A stretch of 64,000 bases of DNA from Pseudomonas poae (GCA_028869255.1 CP110972.1:67001-131000), one strand, 5' to 3'. Shown: positions 8,463 to 18,351, counted from the first letter of the stretch. Notes: generated by a model from the sequence alone, not told the origin. Translations and numbers: made by a program.

Positions 8463-9821
8463 ATGCGTAAGACAATTGCAGTGTTGGCCCTCAGCCTGTT
8501 GGCCACCCACGTGCTGGCGGCGGTCTCGCCGGAAGAAGCGGCCAAGCTGGGCACTACCCTGACGCCCATCGGCGCCGAAAAAGCCGGGAATGCCGATGGC
8601 TCGATCCCGGCGTGGACCGGCGGCATCCCGAAAAACGCCGGTGCGGTGGACGCCAAGGGCTTCCTCGCCGACCCGTTTGCCAATGAAAAACCGCTGTTCG
8701 TGATCACCGCCGCGACCGTCGACAAGTACAAGGACAAACTCTCCGACGGCCAGGTGGCGATGTTCAAACGCTACCCCGAGACCTACAAGATCCCGGTGTA
8801 CACCACCCACCGCACGGTCAACCTGCCGCCGGAGATCTACGAGTCGATCAAGCGCAGCGCGCTGAACGTCAAGCCGATCAACGATGGCAACGGCCTGGAA
8901 GGGTTCACCGGCAACCGCTACTACGCGTTCCCGATTCCCAAGAACGGCGTGGAAGTGCTGTGGAACCACATCACCCGTTACCACGGCGGCAACCTGCGCC
9001 GCATCATCACCCAGGCCACCCCGCAGACCAACGGCAGCTACACGCCGATCCGCTTCGAGGAAGAAGTGGCGGTGCCGCAACTGATCCCGGACATGGACCC
9101 GGCCAAGGCGGCCAACGTGCTGACTTTCTTCAAGCAGTCAGTGACGGCGCCAGCGCGCCTGGCCGGCAACGTGCTGCTGGTGCATGAAACCCTCGACCAA
9201 GTGAAGGAACCGCGCCTGGCGTGGATCTACAACGCCGGGCAGCGCCGCGTGCGCCGTGCGCCGCAGGTAGCGTATGACGGGCCGGGCACCGCGTCCGATG
9301 GCCTGCGTACTTCCGACAACTTCGACATGTTCTCCGGCGCCCCGGACCGCTACGACTGGAAACTGGTGGGCAAGAAGGAGATGTACATTCCCTACAACAG
9401 CTACAAGCTCGACCAGCCGACACTCAAGTACGACGACATCATCAAGGCCGGCCACATCAACCAGGACCTGACCCGCTATGAGCTGCACCGCGTGTGGGAA
9501 GTGGTCGGCACGGTCAAGCCGAGCGAGCGGCACATCTACGCCAAGCGCCACATGTACATCGACGAGGACAGCTGGCAAGTCGCGCTGGTGGATCACTACG
9601 ACGGCCGTGGCCAACTGTGGCGTGTCGCCGAAGGCCATGCGCAGTTCTACTACAACCACCAGACCCCGGCCTACACCGTGGAAACCCTGTACGACATCAT
9701 TGCCGGGCGCTATATCGCGCTGGGCATGAAGAACGAGGAGAAGAGCAGCTTTGTGTTCGGCTTCAACGCCAAGGCGGCGGACTACACGCCGGCGGCGCTG
9801 AGAGCTGAGGGCGTGCGCTGA
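8463..9821 (+). CDS. DUF1329 periplasmic lipid-binding-like protein
   Basis: A 452-residue protein with a signal peptide (residues 1-19, ending ATHVLA). It shows the DUF1329 opening SPEEAAKLGTTLTPIGAEKAGN and the segment YNAGQRRVRRAPQVAYD. The family has a LolB-like fold and is found with DUF1302 barrels, which suggests movement of a hydrophobic compound across the envelope. Here the pair sits between a catabolic operon and a LuxR regulator. The substrate is unknown. Confidence 0.87.
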   Translation: MRKTIAVLALSLLATHVLAAVSPEEAAKLGTTLTPIGAEKAGNADGSIPAWTGGIPKNAGAVDAKGFLADPFANEKPLFVITAATVDKYKDKLSDGQVAMFKRYPETYKIPVYTTHRTVNLPPEIYESIKRSALNVKPINDGNGLEGFTGNRYYAFPIPKNGVEVLWNHITRYHGGNLRRIITQATPQTNGSYTPIRFEEEVAVPQLIPDMDPAKAANVLTFFKQSVTAPARLAGNVLLVHETLDQVKEPRLAWIYNAGQRRVRRAPQVAYDGPGTASDGLRTSDNFDMFSGAPDRYDWKLVGKKEMYIPYNSYKLDQPTLKYDDIIKAGHINQDLTRYELHRVWEVVGTVKPSERHIYAKRHMYIDEDSWQVALVDHYDGRGQLWRVAEGHAQFYYNHQTPAYTVETLYDIIAGRYIALGMKNEEKSSFVFGFNAKAADYTPAALRAEGVR

Positions 9822-9845
9822 TCCCGATGTGAAATGCAATTGAAC

Positions 9846-9935
9846 TGTGGGAGCGGGCTTGCTCGCGAATGCGCAGTGTCAGTCACCGAATTCTTAGACT
9901 GATCCACCGCCTTCGCGAGCAAGCCCGCTCCCACA
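9846..9935. repeat. REPIN (GGGAGCGGGCTTGCTCGCGA type)
   Basis: Arms at 9846-9869 and 9912-9935 are inverted complements of TGTGGGAGCGGGCTTGCTCG. It lies between the DUF1329 and LuxR genes. Confidence 0.92.
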
Positions 9936-10036
9936 TTGGGTTGTGGATGTCTTGAATTTTATGCCTGCCAATCACCCCGCTGAATACTTCTTCAACAACC
10001 GCCGCTCACAGGACTAGGGTAAGCGCCAGGTTGCAT

Positions 10037-10047
10037 AACAATAAGAA
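10037..10047 (+). promoter_or_regulatory. Crc/Hfq (CA-motif) site before the LuxR regulator
   Basis: AACAATAAGAA, identical to the site at 3357, lies just before the AGGATG ribosome site of the regulator gene at 10062. Confidence 0.6.
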
Positions 10048-10061
10048 CGCAGGATGCAGCA

Positions 10062-12563
10062 ATGACCGCCATGACACGCTGCCTGGACCGTCCTGGATTC
10101 ATGCCTCGGCTGTCCGCCCACCATCTGCTGCGCCCACGCCTGGCCGAGCCTTTGCTGGCGGCGCCAACCAGGGTGAGGTTACTTTGCGCGCCCGGTGGCA
10201 GCGGCAAGAGCGCATTGCTCGGCGAATGTGCGTTGCAGGCACCCCAGGGGTGCCAGGTGTACTGGTTGCCGCTCAATGGGGCCGCTCTGAGCCCGGTTGA
10301 CCTGTGCCGGCGCCTGGCGCAAAGCCTGGGCTTGCCATTCACCGATGAAGCCTCGCTGCTGCTCGATCTTGGTCGCTGGCAGAGCCCCGCCTGGTTGTTC
10401 CTCGATGACTTCTGCCGTCTGCCCGCGCCCGACACCGACGCCTTGCTCGACCGCCTGCTCAGCGCCGCCAGCCCGGCCCTGACCTGGTGGCTGGGGGCGC
10501 GGCGGCGGCCGGCGTGCAACTGGCCGCGCCTGCTGCTCGACGATGACCTGCTTGAATGCGGCGCCGAACTGGCCTTCAGCCCCGCCGAGATCCAGCAACT
10601 GCTCAGCCATGCGCCCGGGCACTCGGTCGACAGTGTGCTGCAGTTCAGCGCCGGCTGGTGCGCCGGTGTGCGTATCGCCTTGCTGGGCGATGGTCACCCC
10701 GACAAAACCTTGCTCGACTACCTGCAACATGAACTGTTCAGCACGCTGCCGCCCGAACTGGCCGAAGCCTGGCGCGTGCTGGCCCATCTGCCGCGGTTTA
10801 ACCTGGGGCTGTGCGAGCACCTGTTCGGCCATGGTGACGGCGAGCAGTACCTGCGCGATCTACAGGCGCTCGGCGCGTTTATCCAACCCTGGGAAGACAC
10901 GGACTGGCTGCAGGTTTTTGCGCCTCTGACGCAGCTGCTGCGCGATGAACCGTGGGCGGCGAAACGCTCCTGGCATCGGCGCGCTTGTCAGTGGTTCACC
11001 ACTGAGCAGGACTGGCAGGCCGCCTTCGAACAGGCATTGCTGGCCGAAGAATATGAAGTGGCGGTGAGCTTGTTGCAGCACTTCAGCTTCGAGGACTTGT
11101 TTCGTCAGCAAAACGCCGTGCTGTTGTTGCGCCTGCATGAACAGCATGGCGATGAGCTGATGCTCGGCTCGGCGCAACTGGTGGGGCTGGTGACGGCGGC
11201 GCTGCTGTTTGCCGGGCGCTTCGATCAGGCCGCGCAGTGCATCGACCAGCTTGCCCGCTTCGCCCCGCAACCGACGGCGGCGCTGCAGCGGTACTTGCTG
11301 GCGCGCTGGCAGGCGCAGTGGGGCTGGTTGCTGCATTTGGGTGGGGATGCCGAGCGTTCCCGCGTGCACTTTCTGGAGGCCCTGCAAGCCTTGCCCGACA
11401 GTGCCTGGACGTCGCGGCTGATGTGTTTGTCGGGGCTCACGCAGCAAGCCTTGCTGCGCGGTGAACTGGACGTGGCCCAGACTCTGAATCGCGAAGCGTT
11501 GTGCCTGGCCCGTGCCCATGGCTCGTTGCTGCTTGAGGCCTTGCTCGAGCTGGATCATGCGCAGCTGCTGGAACAGCGCGGCGCGCCCTACCGGGCCCAG
11601 AGCCTGCTGGAAAATGTACAGGCGATGCTGTTGAAGCAGCGGCTCAAGGTCGGGCCGCTGGTGGGGCGTATTGCCCTGCGCCGTGGGCATCTGGCGTTGC
11701 GTCAAGGCCAGGACAGCCTGGCCGCCGAGTGCTTCGAAAGCGGCCTGAGGCTGTGCCTGCACAGCCAGGACAAACGCGTGCTCTACGGGTTTCTCGGCCT
11801 GGCGTTGCTCGCCGCCAACCGGGGCGATTACGCCCAGGCGTTCTTCCAGTTGCGCGAGGCCGAGCGGCTGATGCAGCAACGCCAGGTACCGGACACGGTT
11901 TACCGCGCCGTACTGTTGTTGGTCAGCGGGCATTTCTGGTTGCAGCAGGGGCGCGCCGAATTGACCGCGCAAGCCATGCGCCGGGTACTCCGCCATTTTC
12001 GTGGGCCTCAGGCCAAACAAGCGCCACCGGCCACCCTGGAACTGATCCCGCGCCTGGAATACCTGCTGGTGTTGGCGGAGGTCAAGCTGGGTTGCGCCGA
12101 TCAGCCCGTGGCCCGTCTTAATGCACTGCTGGAAGCCACTCACCAGCGCGGCATGCTGTGCCTGGAAACCGAGTTGCACCTGGTGCTGGGGGAGGTCGCC
12201 TGGCAAGTGGGTGAGCCCGCCCTGGCACGTCGTTCGCTGCAGGCCGGGCTCGACCTGGCCGGGCGCTGCCAGGTGCAACAGGCGATTCGCGAGCTGCGTT
12301 TGCGTTCGCCGGGGCTGCTGAGCGAGCTGGGGATGGAACCGCAGGCGGCCACGCCGGGCACCGTGGAAAACCCGCTCAGCCAGCGCGAGCTGGAAGTGTT
12401 GCAACTGATCGCCCTGGGCAGCTCCAACCTGGAAATCGCCGACCGGCTGTTTATCTCCCTGCACACCGTCAAGACCCATGCGCGGCGCATCCACAGCAAG
12501 CTCGGCGTGGAGCGGCGTACGCAAGCGGTGGCCAAGGCCAAGACCCTGGGGTTGATGGTTTAG
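10062..12563 (+). CDS. MalT-like LuxR-family regulator with P-loop domain
   Basis: An 833-residue regulator of the LAL/MalT type. GGSGKS at residues 45-50 is the Walker A motif, the middle 500 residues are Leu/Ala-rich TPR-like helices, and the last 65 residues form a LuxR HTH ([15 protein letters not shown], then [20 protein letters not shown]). Pseudomonas DUF1302-DUF1329 pairs commonly have a regulator of this size alongside, so it probably activates them in response to a pathway intermediate. The stop overlaps the convergent AraC gene by 4 bp. A Crc/Hfq motif precedes the ribosome site. Confidence 0.88.
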   Translation: MTAMTRCLDRPGFMPRLSAHHLLRPRLAEPLLAAPTRVRLLCAPGGSGKSALLGECALQAPQGCQVYWLPLNGAALSPVDLCRRLAQSLGLPFTDEASLLLDLGRWQSPAWLFLDDFCRLPAPDTDALLDRLLSAASPALTWWLGARRRPACNWPRLLLDDDLLECGAELAFSPAEIQQLLSHAPGHSVDSVLQFSAGWCAGVRIALLGDGHPDKTLLDYLQHELFSTLPPELAEAWRVLAHLPRFNLGLCEHLFGHGDGEQYLRDLQALGAFIQPWEDTDWLQVFAPLTQLLRDEPWAAKRSWHRRACQWFTTEQDWQAAFEQALLAEEYEVAVSLLQHFSFEDLFRQQNAVLLLRLHEQHGDELMLGSAQLVGLVTAALLFAGRFDQAAQCIDQLARFAPQPTAALQRYLLARWQAQWGWLLHLGGDAERSRVHFLEALQALPDSAWTSRLMCLSGLTQQALLRGELDVAQTLNREALCLARAHGSLLLEALLELDHAQLLEQRGAPYRAQSLLENVQAMLLKQRLKVGPLVGRIALRRGHLALRQGQDSLAAECFESGLRLCLHSQDKRVLYGFLGLALLAANRGDYAQAFFQLREAERLMQQRQVPDTVYRAVLLLVSGHFWLQQGRAELTAQAMRRVLRHFRGPQAKQAPPATLELIPRLEYLLVLAEVKLGCADQPVARLNALLEATHQRGMLCLETELHLVLGEVAWQVGEPALARRSLQAGLDLAGRCQVQQAIRELRLRSPGLLSELGMEPQAATPGTVENPLSQRELEVLQLIALGSSNLEIADRLFISLHTVKTHARRIHSKLGVERRTQAVAKAKTLGLMV

Positions 12564-13432
12564 ATAAACGCCAGCCGGTAGTCGCCGGGCGTGGCGCCCA
12601 CGGCCTGGCGGAAGCGATGGGTAAAGTGGCTGGCGCTGGAGAACCCGCATATCAGGGCAATCTCGCCCAGGGGCAGGGCCCCGCTGCGCAGCAGGCTTTG
12701 CGCACGGCTCAGCCGACGCGCCAGCAGGTATTGATGCGGCGGCAGGCCGAAGCTTTGGCGGAACATCCGGGCAAAATGGTATTCCGACAGCGCACACAGG
12801 CCGGCCAGTTGGCCCAGGCTGATCGGGTCTTCCAGGTGCTGGTCGATGTACTCCACCAATAACCGCCGCTGGTAGGCCGCCAGCCCGCCTTTCAAGCGCA
12901 GGCCCTCGCGGGCTCCCACCTGGCTGAGCAGGGTGTGGCTGAGCATTTCATGGGCCAGGCTGCTGGTCAGCAAGCGCTCGGCGGGTTCCTGCCAGTTGAG
13001 GGCGATCAGTTGGTGAAAGCGCCGGGCCTGGCTGGCGTCTTCCAGGAAGGTGCTTTCGCGCAGTTGCAAGGTGCGCGGCTCGCGGTCGAGCAGGGTCACG
13101 CAGCCGAGGGCAAATTGTTGCGGGCTGAAATACACATGGGCCAGGCGAATCTCGCCGTTGATGACCCACGCCGACTGATGTTCGGCGGGCAGGATGCACA
13201 GCTTGTCGGGCCCGCCCATGGTGCCGGGTTGATCGCGCCGAAAAGTGCCGGTGCCGCCGCCGATGTAGCACGACAGGGTGTGGTGGCTCGGCGCCTGGTA
13301 ATGCTGTGAATCGTGATGGTTGCTCCACAAGGCCGCAGACAAACCGTCACCGAGCTCGGCGCAGGCTTCGAGGCGTGCGTTGGGCGAGCGGTTAAGGGCT
13401 TGAAAGACTTGCAGCGATTCCAGGTCAGGCAT
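12560..13432 (-). CDS. AraC-family transcriptional regulator
   Basis: A 290-residue protein with an N-terminal cupin-like ligand region and a C-terminal double HTH. The first HTH is in [20 protein letters not shown], and the second ends in [20 protein letters not shown], the classic AraC signature. It is divergent from the EamA transporter gene, which is its probable target. Its TAA shares bases with the TAG of the LuxR gene. Confidence 0.9.
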   Translation of the reverse strand: MPDLESLQVFQALNRSPNARLEACAELGDGLSAALWSNHHDSQHYQAPSHHTLSCYIGGGTGTFRRDQPGTMGGPDKLCILPAEHQSAWVINGEIRLAHVYFSPQQFALGCVTLLDREPRTLQLRESTFLEDASQARRFHQLIALNWQEPAERLLTSSLAHEMLSHTLLSQVGAREGLRLKGGLAAYQRRLLVEYIDQHLEDPISLGQLAGLCALSEYHFARMFRQSFGLPPHQYLLARRLSRAQSLLRSGALPLGEIALICGFSSASHFTHRFRQAVGATPGDYRLAFI

Positions 13433-13570
13433 GGTTCGTACTCTTGGACGCCTTGCATCCTACTCCTGGCCGCCGGCGCTGTGAGCCCGTCGCCCGACAA
13501 AAGCGCAAGAATCTGCAAGCGCATTGCGCGGGCTGGAAGCGACACTGTGGCTCAATCGATGGAGCCCGCT

Positions 13571-14473
13571 ATGAACTTATCCCTGTATTTACTCACCGTG
13601 CTGATCTGGGGCACCACCTGGATCGCCCTCAAATGGCAACTGGGCGTGGTCGCGATTCCGGTGTCCATCGTGTATCGCTTCGGCCTGGCCGCGCTGGTGT
13701 TGTTTGCGTTGTTGCTGCTCAGTCGCAAGTTGCAGGTGATGAACCGCCGTGGCCACTTGATCTGCCTGGCCCAGGGCCTGTGCCTGTTCTGCGTGAATTT
13801 CATGTGCTTTCTCACGGCCAGCCAGTGGATCCCCAGCGGGCTGGTGGCGGTGGTGTTTTCCACCGCGACCTTGTGGAATGCGCTGAACGCCCGGGTGTTT
13901 TTCGGCCAGCGCGTGGCGCGCAATGTGTTGATGGGCGGCGGCCTGGGCTTGCTGGGGTTGGGCTTGCTGTTCTGGCCGGAACTGGCGGGGCATGCCGCCA
14001 GCCCGCAGACCTTGCTCGGCTTGGGCCTGGCGTTGCTCGGCACGATGTGTTTCTCGGCGGGTAACCTGCTGTCGAGCCTGCAGCAAAAGGCTGGGCTGCG
14101 GCCGTTGACCACCAATGCCTGGGGCATGGCGTATGGTTCGGCGATGCTGGCGACTTACTGCGCGGTGCGCGGCATTCCGTTCGAGATGGACTGGAGTGCG
14201 CGGTATATCGGCGCGCTGTGGTACCTGGTGATTCCGGGTTCGGTGATCGGGTTTACCGCGTATCTGACGCTGGTGGGGCGGATGGGGCCGGAGCGTGCGG
14301 CGTATTGCACGGTGCTGTTTCCGGTGGTGGCGTTGAATGTGTCGGCGTTTGCCGAGGGGTATCAATGGACGGCGCCGGCATTGATGGGGTTGGTGCTGGT
14401 GATGGCGGGGAATGTGTTGGTGTTTCGCAAACCAAAACCTGTGAATCCTGTCTTCAAGGCAAAACAGATCTAG
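13571..14473 (+). CDS. EamA/DMT-family metabolite exporter
   Basis: A 300-residue inner-membrane protein with about ten hydrophobic segments. It opens with LLTVLIWGTTWIALKWQLG, the first helix of the EamA repeat, and the second EamA repeat is in the C-terminal half. Such proteins export amino acids or related small metabolites. GGAG lies 6 nt before the ATG. The final seven codons (VFKAKQI) and stop are duplicated at 15244 as part of the tandem repeat. Confidence 0.88.
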   Translation: MNLSLYLLTVLIWGTTWIALKWQLGVVAIPVSIVYRFGLAALVLFALLLLSRKLQVMNRRGHLICLAQGLCLFCVNFMCFLTASQWIPSGLVAVVFSTATLWNALNARVFFGQRVARNVLMGGGLGLLGLGLLFWPELAGHAASPQTLLGLGLALLGTMCFSAGNLLSSLQQKAGLRPLTTNAWGMAYGSAMLATYCAVRGIPFEMDWSARYIGALWYLVIPGSVIGFTAYLTLVGRMGPERAAYCTVLFPVVALNVSAFAEGYQWTAPALMGLVLVMAGNVLVFRKPKPVNPVFKAKQI

Positions 14474-14562
14474 TGTGGGAGCTGGCTTGCCTGCGATGGT
14501 GGTGGGTCAGTTGATACAGGGTTGACTGACGGATTGCTATCGCAGGCAAGCCAGCTCCCACA
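14474..14562. repeat. REPIN (GGGAGCTGGCTTGCCTGCGA type), copy 1
   Basis: Inverted arms TGTGGGAGCTGGCTTGCCTG and its complement, starting one base after the EamA stop codon. It is duplicated at 15268-15357. Confidence 0.92.
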
Positions 14563-14581
14563 TTTGGCCGAGGTGTTTGGG

Positions 14582-15228
14582 TTATTTCAGTCCCAGGCGC
14601 TTGGCCATGCGGCCGAGGTTGGCGCGGTCCAGGCCCAGTTCGCGGGCGGCGCTGGCCCAGTTGTGCTGGTGGCGCTCCAGGCAGGCGTTGATCACTTGGC
14701 GCTGATAGTGCTCGGTGGCCTGGCGCAGGTCGCCAGTGACCACGAGCGGCGCCTGCACCGGTGCTTCGATAAGCGGCGCGCTGACATCGGGCAGGTCCAG
14801 GTCGAGGGCGTTCAGGCTGAGAATCCTCGGACGCTCGCGACAGTTACCCAGGGCTTTCAGCGCGCTGCGTCCGATCAAATGCTCCAACTCCCGCACATTG
14901 CCTGGCCAGTTATAGGCCAGCAGCGCCGCCTGGGCGTCGCTGGTCAGGCGCAGGCTGCCCAGGCCCATGCGCGAGCGGTTCTGCTCGAGGAAGAAGCCGG
15001 CCAGCAGCAGCACATCGCGCCCGCGTTCGCGCAGCGCCGGTACTTGCAGCGGGTATACGCTGAGGCGGTGGTAGAAGTCGGCGCGGTAGCGGCCGTTGCG
15101 CACCTCGTCGGCCAGGTCGCGGTTGGTCGCGGCGATCAGGCGCACGTCCACCTGGTGCTCCTTGTCCGAGCCCAGGCGCTGCAGTTGGCCGCTTTGCAGC
15201 ACCCGCAGCAGCTTGGCTTGCACCGTCA
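14582..15228 (-). pseudogene. norR 3' fragment left by tandem duplication
   Basis: It codes for the last 215 residues of NorR (second half of the AAA+ domain and the Fis-type HTH), nearly identical to the intact copy at 15377. It lacks the Walker A motif and the GAFTGA loop, so it cannot activate sigma-54. A TTG could open the frame at 15229, but there is no ribosome site, and an in-frame stop lies at 15248-15250. It may make a stray DNA-binding fragment, but is most likely silent. Confidence 0.93.
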
Positions 15229-15243
15229 AAGGCAGTGAACGCC

Positions 15244-16023
15244 GTCTTCAAGGCAAAACAGATCTAGTGTGGGAGCTGGCTTGCCTGCGATGGCGGTGGG
15301 TCAGTTGATGCAGGGGTTGACTGACGGATTGCTATCGCAGGCAAGCCAGCTCCCACATTTGGCCGAGGTGTTTGGGTTATTTCAGTCCCAGGCGCTTGGC
15401 CATGCGGCCGAGGTTGGCGCGGTCCAGGCCCAGTTCGCGGGCGGCGCTGGCCCAGTTGTGCTGGTGGCGCTCCAGGCAGGCGTTGATCACTTGGCGCTGA
15501 TAGTGCTCGGTGGCCTGGCGCAGGTCGCCAGTGACCACGAGCGGCGCCTGCACCGGTGCTTCGATAAGCGGCGCGCTGACGTCTGGCAGGTCCAGGTCGA
15601 GGGCGTTCAGGCTGAGAATCCTCGGACGCTCGCGACAGTTTCCCAGGGCTTTCAGCGCGCTGCGTCCGATTAAATGCTCCAGCTCCCGCACATTGCCTGG
15701 CCAGTTATAGGCCAGCAGCGCCGCCTGGGCGTCGCTGGTCAGGCGCAGGCTGCCCAGGCCCATGCGCGAGCGGTTTTGCTCGAGGAAGAAGCCGGCCAGC
15801 AGCAGCACATCGCGCCCGCGTTCGCGCAGCGCCGGTACTTGCAGCGGGTATACGCTGAGGCGGTGGTAGAAGTCGGCGCGGTAGCGGCCGTTGCGCACCT
15901 CGTCGGCCAGGTCGCGGTTGGTCGCGGCAATCAGGCGCACGTCCACCTGGTGCTCCTTGTCCGAGCCCAGGCGCTGCAGTTGGCCGCTTTGCAGCACCCG
16001 CAGCAGCTTGGCTTGCACCGTCA
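15244..16023. repeat. Tandem duplication, copy 2
   Basis: Second copy of the 0.78-kb segment. It starts with the EamA 3' codons (GTCTTCAAGGCAAAACAG), includes a REPIN and runs into norR up to the codons for ELSLTVQAK. This is the copy that continues into full-length norR. Confidence 0.95.
15268..15357. repeat. REPIN (GGGAGCTGGCTTGCCTGCGA type), copy 2
   Basis: Same REPIN as at 14474, differing by a few bases in the spacer, including one extra G. Confidence 0.92.
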
Positions 16024-16920
16024 GTGACAGCTCGCCCACTTCATCCAGAAACAGCGTGCCGCCATTGGCCAATTCGAACTTGCCGCGGCGCTCATTCAGC
16101 GCGCCGGTAAAGGCGCCGCGTACATGCCCGAACAGCTCGCTTTCCACCAGGGTTTCCGGGAGGGCGGCGCAGTTGAGGCTGATCAGCGGCTTGTCTGCGC
16201 GGGACGATGCCGCGTGGATTGCCTGGGCCACCAGCTCTTTGCCGACCCCGGTTTCACCGGTGATCAGCACGGTCAGGTCGCTGCCGCCCACCAGTTTGAT
16301 CTCCTCGACCAGGCGCTTGTGGGTTTTGCTCTGGCCGATCATTTCCTTGTGCTGCTGGCCGCTGGCCTGGCGGTAGATCTCGGCGCGCTGGTGTGCGTCT
16401 TCGGCGCGCAAGGCCAGGCGTTCGATGCGTTCGGCCACATTGACGGTGGCGGCGGCAAGGCTGGCGAAGGCTTGCAGGGCGTCCAGCTCCACGCGTTCGA
16501 AGCGTTCGGTGTCGAGGGCATCCAGAGTCAGCAGGCCCCAGGGCTGGTCGTCGACAAACAGCGGGCAGCCCATGCAGTCGTGCACTTCCAGATGCCCATG
16601 CAGCCCGTCGACCAGGCCGTCGTAGGGGTCGGGCAATTCGCTGTCACTGTCAAAGCGCGTCGGGCCGGGGCTGCTCAGCAGCACGGCGAAGCGCGGGTGC
16701 TCGCTGACCTTGAAGCGTCGGCCCAGGGTGTCGGGGCTCAAGCCGTCCACGGCCAGCGGCACCAGCCAGTCGCCATCCAGGCGCAACAGCGCGGCCGCGT
16801 CGCACGGCAGCAGGGCGCGCATGGCTTGCAGCAAGCGGCGGTAGCGCTCGCCTTCGGGCAGTTCGCGGGACAGGTCGGCGACCAGGGCAGCAGGGTGGTG
16901 AGCAGCGATTGCGCAGTCAT
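15377..16920 (-). pseudogene. norR: NorR/FhpR nitric-oxide-sensing sigma-54 activator, N-terminal frameshift
   Basis: It encodes a GAF sensor domain (about residues 1-180), an AAA+ domain with GETGVGKE Walker A and the GAFTGA sigma-54 loop, and a Fis-type HTH. The ATG at 16920 has AAGGAG 5 nt upstream and gives MTAQSLLTTLLP, the usual NorR start. After that the frame shifts: three C (16885-16887 on the plus strand) where four would continue into LVADLSRELPEG. The rest is open to 15377. Upstream starts in the second frame exist but lack a ribosome site and family likeness. NorR proteins sense NO through a non-haem iron in GAF and activate NO detoxification genes, here hmp, which is divergent. 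Confidence 0.88.
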
Positions 16921-16972
16921 AATGACTCCTTGTAGTCGTTGTGACTATAAAGCGTGCTCGGTCAAAATGACT
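16916..16972. promoter_or_regulatory. Three NorR-type enhancer sites (GT-N7-AC)
   Basis: GTCATAATGAC (16916-16926), GTCGTTGTGAC (16936-16946) and GTCAAAATGAC (16962-16972) each fit the GT-N7-AC NorR core with inner dyads. Three sites in the norR/target gap is the arrangement known from E. coli norR-norVW. The first overlaps the norR start codon, which suggests autorepression. Confidence 0.82.
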
Positions 16973-17011
16973 ACACATAATTTAAGCTATTGAAATATAA
17001 CGATTTATTAG

Positions 17012-17027
17012 TTGGCATGAATACTGA
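17012..17027 (+). promoter_or_regulatory. Possible sigma-54 promoter of hmp
   Basis: TTGGCATGAATACTGA resembles the -24 element (TGGCA) but has GA in place of the -12 GC. It lies 40 bp downstream of the last NorR site and 40 bp before hmp, which fits a NorR-driven promoter. Confidence 0.4.
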
Positions 17028-17067
17028 GTACACAAGGGTAATCAGTCAAGAAGCCCAGGAGGCTCCC

Positions 17068-18249
17068 ATGCTTAGTGCCCAAGACCGTGCCATCGTCAAA
17101 TCCACCGTGCCCCTGCTGGAAAGTGGCGGCGAAGCGCTGATCACCCATTTTTACCGCATGATGCTGTCCGAATACCCCGAAGTGCGCCCGCTGTTCAACC
17201 AGGCCCACCAGGCCAGCGGCGACCAGCCCCGCGCCCTGGCCAATGGCGTGTTGATGTATGCGCGGCATATCGACCAGTTGGACCAGTTGGGCGACCTGGT
17301 GGCCAAGATCATCAACAAGCATGTGGCGTTGCAGATCCTGCCGGAGCATTACCCGATCGTCGGCGCGTGCTTGCTGCGGGCTATCTCCGAAGTGCTGGGC
17401 AGCGAGATTGCCACCCCCGAGGTGATGAGTGCCTGGGGCGCGGCCTATGGCCAACTGGCGGATATCCTGATCGGCGCCGAGGCAGTGATCTACGACGAGA
17501 AAGCCCAGGCGCCCGGTGGCTGGCGCGGTGCGCGGTCGTTCAAGGTGGTCAAGCGGGTGGAGGAGAGTGCCGAGATCGTTTCCTTCTACTTCGCCCCTGT
17601 GGACAACGACCAGATCCTCGCTGCTGCGCCGGGTCAGTACATCGGTATGAAGCTGGTGCTGGAGGGCGAAGAAGTGCGCCGCAATTACTCATTGTCGGCA
17701 CTGACCGATGCGGGCCAGTACCGCATCAGCGTCAAGCGCGAAGCCGGTGGCCGGGTGTCCAACTACCTGCATGACCACTTGCACGTCGGCGCGACGATCG
17801 ACCTGTTTCCACCGTCGGGCGAGTTCACGCTGGCGGCCAGCGACAAGCCGCTGGTGCTGATCAGCGGCGGCGTCGGCATCACGCCGACCTTGCCGATGCT
17901 TGAAGCGGCGCTGGCCACCCAACGCCCGGTGCATTTTATCCACTGCGCGCGTAATGGCGGGGTGCATGCGTTTCGCGATTGGGTGGACGGCCTGGCCGCC
18001 CGGCATCCGCAGCTCAAGCGCTTCTATTGCTATGCCGAGGATGACGGCGTGAGCCCGGCGGCGGACAAGGTTGGGTTGCTGAGCCAGGAACAACTGGCGG
18101 CCTGGTTGCCCGAGCAGCGCGACATCGATGCCTACTTCCTAGGGCCTAAAAGCTTCATGGCGGCGATCAAGCGCCACCTCAAGGCGCTGGGCGTACCGGA
18201 GAAGCAAAGCCGCTACGAGTTCTTCGGCCCGGCTGCGGCCCTGGAATAA
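17068..18249 (+). CDS. hmp: Flavohaemoglobin, nitric oxide dioxygenase
   Basis: The 393-residue protein has a globin domain (Tyr29, proximal His85, Tyr95), an FAD domain (RRNYSLSAL) and an NAD domain (ISGGVGITPTLPML). It oxidises NO to nitrate with O2 and NADH in the cytoplasm. The ATG at 17068 follows AGGAGG by 5 nt; longer in-frame starts are not needed. The divergent norR and the three sites between them make this an NO-induced gene (called fhp in Pseudomonas). Confidence 0.96.
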   Translation: MLSAQDRAIVKSTVPLLESGGEALITHFYRMMLSEYPEVRPLFNQAHQASGDQPRALANGVLMYARHIDQLDQLGDLVAKIINKHVALQILPEHYPIVGACLLRAISEVLGSEIATPEVMSAWGAAYGQLADILIGAEAVIYDEKAQAPGGWRGARSFKVVKRVEESAEIVSFYFAPVDNDQILAAAPGQYIGMKLVLEGEEVRRNYSLSALTDAGQYRISVKREAGGRVSNYLHDHLHVGATIDLFPPSGEFTLAASDKPLVLISGGVGITPTLPMLEAALATQRPVHFIHCARNGGVHAFRDWVDGLAARHPQLKRFYCYAEDDGVSPAADKVGLLSQEQLAAWLPEQRDIDAYFLGPKSFMAAIKRHLKALGVPEKQSRYEFFGPAAALE

Positions 18250-18262
18250 CACGCTTAAAAAA

Positions 18263-18351
18263 TGTGGGAGCGGGCTTGCTCGCGAAGGCGGTGGATCAGT
18301 CACTTGTAAGTCGGCTGGCACACCGCCTTCGCGAGCAAGCCCGCTCCCACA
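18263..18351. repeat. REPIN (GGGAGCGGGCTTGCTCGCGA type)
   Basis: Inverted arms TGTGGGAGCGGGCTTGCTCG and complement, 13 bp after the hmp stop. Confidence 0.92.

Larger units (their letters stand above)
14450..15228. repeat. Tandem duplication, copy 1
   Basis: This 779-bp segment matches 15244-16023 almost base for base, with few substitutions and one 1-bp indel in the REPIN spacer. It contains the last codons of the EamA gene, a REPIN and the 3' part of norR. A 15-bp joint (15229-15243) separates the copies. Confidence 0.95.

Noticed and set aside
12560..12563. Four-base tail-to-tail overlap of LuxR and AraC genes
   Set aside because: Stop-codon overlap of convergent genes is common and needs no special explanation.
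10860..12797. 645-codon minus-strand frame opposite the LuxR gene
   Set aside because: It is Gln-rich and antisense to a well-supported regulator with intact P-loop and HTH, a usual shadow in GC-rich DNA.
14582..15229. norR fragment as a functional short regulator
   Set aside because: It lacks Walker A and GAFTGA and has no ribosome site; kept as a duplication remnant.
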